The notes beneath the pieces are model-generated. The model was not told the DNA's origin, searched no databases, and saw only the letters and a program-made list of their open reading frames with translations. The position numbers and the translations under genes were made by a program. Shown piece by piece: positions 13,079 to 14,963 of a stretch of 14,963 bases of DNA. Source of the stretch: Clostridia bacterium (GTDB taxonomy: Bacteria > Bacillota_A > Clostridia > Christensenellales > Aristaeellaceae). The DNA is taken from the NCBI GenBank assembly GCA_017398245.1, contig JAFQGN010000022.1:1-14963 (forward strand), read 5' to 3'. Each line of letters starts with the position of its first letter. Positions within the stretch are counted from its first letter, which is position 1.

Positions 13079-13864
13079 TTACCACTCGTTGACGAGCGGG
13101 CGCGGGATATGCCACCACTGTTCGTAATCGGTGACATAGCGGGAATGGGCGAGGCGCTTATCCGGCAGGGGATACTTGGTCCAGCTGAAATAGGCGTTGG
13201 CGAAGGCCTCGATGGAGGCGTCGTCCTGCTTTTCGGCGGCGGCGCGGCCAAGCTCGACGATGTTTTCCGGCTTATTCGGCGCCTTAGCCACGGTTTCTTC
13301 CAAACGGCGGTTGCAGGGGAAGAGGATCTCGTTTTCCTGAAGGATCATGCGATAGACGGCGTAGAGGATCTCTCCGACGGCGTGGGTGCGCATGTAGCCG
13401 TCCACCTTGCAGGCGCGGATGAAATAATTATGGTTGAGCAGATAAGCGCCATAGAAAGAGAGCATTTTATCGTCGCGTTCCTGCGTCTGGAAGACGCCGA
13501 TCTTGGGGACGAGCTCGTCGATCTCGGGATCGTGGCTGATGAGCACTCGCGCGCCGATGAAGGAATTGCGCGTGGGCTCGCTGGCCTTTTCGGCGGCGGC
13601 CTTGATGTATTCCTTGTTCATGTATTTGACGTCGAAATAGCCCTCGGGATACGTGCAGTGGCCGACGACGGTCTCGGCGGTTTTGCCCATGGCCTTGCGC
13701 TGCTCGTACACTTCGTCGGTCACGATGATCATGCCGTCGAGGTCGGAATCGGGCCGCTCGTTGCCCTTGGCAACGGAACCGCCCAGAACGAGCGCGATGA
13801 GACCTTCCTGGTTGGCGTAATATTCCTTCATTTTCTCGATGGAATCGATATGATGCTGATACAT
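13079..13864 (-). CDS. Nucleotidyltransferase-domain protein (aminoglycoside-adenylyltransferase-like fold)
   Basis: A 261-residue protein of the polymerase-beta nucleotidyltransferase superfamily. The hallmark GGSVAKGNERPDSDLDGMIIV starts at residue 28 (GGS 28-30, metal-binding D41 and D43). The remaining two-thirds is helical, as in DUF4037-type and kanamycin nucleotidyltransferase-like proteins, ending in YSWTKYP-like and YEQWWHIPRPL segments (as FSWTKYPLP and QWWHIP here). The third metal aspartate may be in the HCTYPEGYFDVKYM strand. GGAGGAG lies eight bases before the ATG. It is alone in its transcript. Activity on an antibiotic, nucleotide or small metabolite cannot be distinguished, and no resistance should be assumed. 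Confidence 0.88.
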   Translation of the reverse strand: MYQHHIDSIEKMKEYYANQEGLIALVLGGSVAKGNERPDSDLDGMIIVTDEVYEQRKAMGKTAETVVGHCTYPEGYFDVKYMNKEYIKAAAEKASEPTRNSFIGARVLISHDPEIDELVPKIGVFQTQERDDKMLSFYGAYLLNHNYFIRACKVDGYMRTHAVGEILYAVYRMILQENEILFPCNRRLEETVAKAPNKPENIVELGRAAAEKQDDASIEAFANAYFSWTKYPLPDKRLAHSRYVTDYEQWWHIPRPLVNEW

Positions 13865-13896
13865 GGCGCATACTCCTCCGTGGTTGGGATGATGGT

Positions 13897-13926
13897 ATTA
13901 TAGCATGCTTTCCCGCGTTCTGAACA
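13897..13926 (-). promoter_or_regulatory. Promoter of the nucleotidyltransferase gene
   Basis: Extended -10 TGCTATAAT on the minus strand (TATAAT 13897-13902), with a weak -35, TGTTCA (13921-13926), 18 bp away. Confidence 0.65.
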
Positions 13927-13951
13927 GGGTGTTTTACAGGAGCGGGCGGAT

Positions 13952-13986
13952 AAAAAACAAGGCCGGACCGGATGGTCTGGCCTTGT
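13952..13986 (-). terminator. Terminator of the GH2 gene
   Basis: ACAAGGCCAGACC (13974-13986) pairs with GGTCCGGCCTTGT (13957-13969) on the minus strand over 12 of 13 positions, with one A-C mismatch and a four-base loop. Six T residues are read at 13952-13957, the first of them inside the stem. Confidence 0.9.
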
Positions 13987-14003
13987 TTGTATTGCATTGG
14001 AGA

Positions 14004-14963
14004 TTACTTCTGCGGACGCGGGATCTGGTTGAGCTGGGCGTTGATGCCGAGCAGCTGCTCCTTGGTCATCTTCACGTCCATCATGCCGCCCATGAGGGTG
14101 AACAGGCGCAGCACGGTGAAGCCGTTCATCATGGTCATCATATCGGCGCTGACTTCAAAGCCGGCTGCCTTCATGCCGCCTTCGCCGCCGCCCATCATCT
14201 TGCCGAACATGGACCTGAACAGCTGCTGGCCGAGCTCGGTCTGCAGTACGGTGCCCATCTTGTCGTTCAGGGAGAGGTAGCCCTCGGGCTCGACGACGTC
14301 GAACCAGTTCAGCACGGCGCCCTTTTCGACGAGGCGATAGGACTCGTTGAAGGTTTCGACCTTGCGGATGACGCTTTCATCGCGGCATTCGCCGGCGACG
14401 GCCACGAGCTTGGTTTCGCCCACGTTGGCCACTTCGAAGCGGAAGAAATGGTCTTCAGCAGTCTTCTTGCCAAGGGACACGCCATTGGCGAAGAGCTCGA
14501 CCTCGGGCTGGTTGGAATAGACAGTGACCTTGGCGACGTCTTCCACGCGGTCGATATAGCGCTTGGAGGTGATGTGCACGAAGGGATCGTCGCTCAGCCA
14601 GGCCTTGTAGGCATAGAAGCTGTCCTTCTTGTACTTGCGGTCGAAGGTGACCAGGCCCTTGTGGTTCTGGCCGTTTTCGCCGCCCTCGGAGCGGGCATCG
14701 GCGCCGAAGTCAAACATGTTCCAGACGTGGGTGGCCCACATGTACTTGCGGGAGAAGAACTGCTTGATCAGCTCTTCATGATAATAGGACTGATACTCTT
14801 CGGTATAGTCGCCCTGCATCGGGTTGGAGGTGTGCCAGTTGAGCGCCTCACAGCCGTATTCGGAGCAGCCGATGGGCAGGTTCGGATGCATTTCGTGGAA
14901 CTTGTCGAACCACGGGCTGTTCATATCGGTCTCGCCGCCGTACCAGCCAAAGTAGTGGTTATA
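14004..14963 (-). CDS. Glycoside hydrolase family 2 (beta-galactosidase-like), C-terminal part
   Basis: The last 319 codons of a gene that begins beyond the right edge. The nucleophile glutamate is seen in LPIGCSEYGCEAL, the GH2 SEYG motif, followed by the barrel end MWATHVWNMFDFGADARSE and the NHKGLVTFDRKYKKDSFYAYKA segment found in LacZ/BgaA-type beta-galactosidases and related glucuronidases. An immunoglobulin-like domain follows (VTVYSNQPEVELFANGVSLG, as in domain DUF4982-type repeats). The last 85 or so residues form a helical, methionine-rich tail ending LLGINAQLNQIPRPQK. The acid/base residue and any signal peptide lie outside the window, so secretion and exact substrate are unknown. 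The terminator lies 18 bp after the stop. Confidence 0.92.
   Translation of the reverse strand, partial: YNHYFGWYGGETDMNSPWFDKFHEMHPNLPIGCSEYGCEALNWHTSNPMQGDYTEEYQSYYHEELIKQFFSRKYMWATHVWNMFDFGADARSEGGENGQNHKGLVTFDRKYKKDSFYAYKAWLSDDPFVHITSKRYIDRVEDVAKVTVYSNQPEVELFANGVSLGKKTAEDHFFRFEVANVGETKLVAVAGECRDESVIRKVETFNESYRLVEKGAVLNWFDVVEPEGYLSLNDKMGTVLQTELGQQLFRSMFGKMMGGGEGGMKAAGFEVSADMMTMMNGFTVLRLFTLMGGMMDVKMTKEQLLGINAQLNQIPRPQK

Noticed and set aside
13079..13864. Antibiotic-resistance aminoglycoside nucleotidyltransferase
   Set aside because: Only the general nucleotidyltransferase motif is shared; nothing identifies a drug substrate.

Overview
The window is GC-rich, with tightly spaced genes, strong AGGAGG-type ribosome binding sites, sigma-A-like promoters (TTGAC./TATAAT) and intrinsic terminators after most transcription units. 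Protein content (a 473-residue pyruvate kinase, YgjV, an NSS sodium symporter, a Cthe_2159-type carbohydrate-binding protein, many glycoside hydrolases) fits a GC-rich, probably gut-associated, glycan-degrading member of the Clostridia. No marker gene allows a closer placement. I saw no tRNA, rRNA, CRISPR array, transposase or phage gene.

Layout. 1-678 (minus): the first 48 codons of a secreted TroA/BtuF-like substrate-binding protein, behind a leader of about 500 nt that carries a cobalamin riboswitch, an intrinsic terminator and a 9-nt anti-Shine-Dalgarno arm. 679-907: gene-free, with nested inverted repeats. 908-2107: a GH5-like glycosidase (minus) and an NSS symporter (plus) driven by back-to-back promoters. 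3677-6179: an apparent plus-strand operon of HAD phosphatase, pyruvate kinase and a 65-residue five-cysteine protein, closed by a 36-bp perfect palindrome. 6192-7748 (minus): a secreted Cthe_2159-type protein with a Gly/Met-rich linker and Leu-rich repeats. 7837-11406 (minus): a compact operon, ygjV-like membrane protein, GH16 glycosidase, AraC regulator, GDPD phosphodiesterase and GNAT acetyltransferase. 11459-12946 (plus): a divergent GH39 glycosidase. 13079-13864 (minus): a nucleotidyltransferase. 14004 to the window end (minus): the C-terminal part of a GH2 beta-galactosidase-like enzyme.

How it fits together. The GH5-like, GH16 and GH39 enzymes have no signal peptide, so they probably act on imported or internal glycans. 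The Cthe_2159-type protein is exported and may bind polysaccharide at the surface. The AraC regulator sits inside the GH16 operon and faces GH39 across a shared intergenic region, so it may control both. The most striking non-coding feature is the B12 leader: after the aptamer come a terminator and three copies of one 8-9 nt sequence and its complement, arranged so that termination and ribosome-site masking could be coupled.
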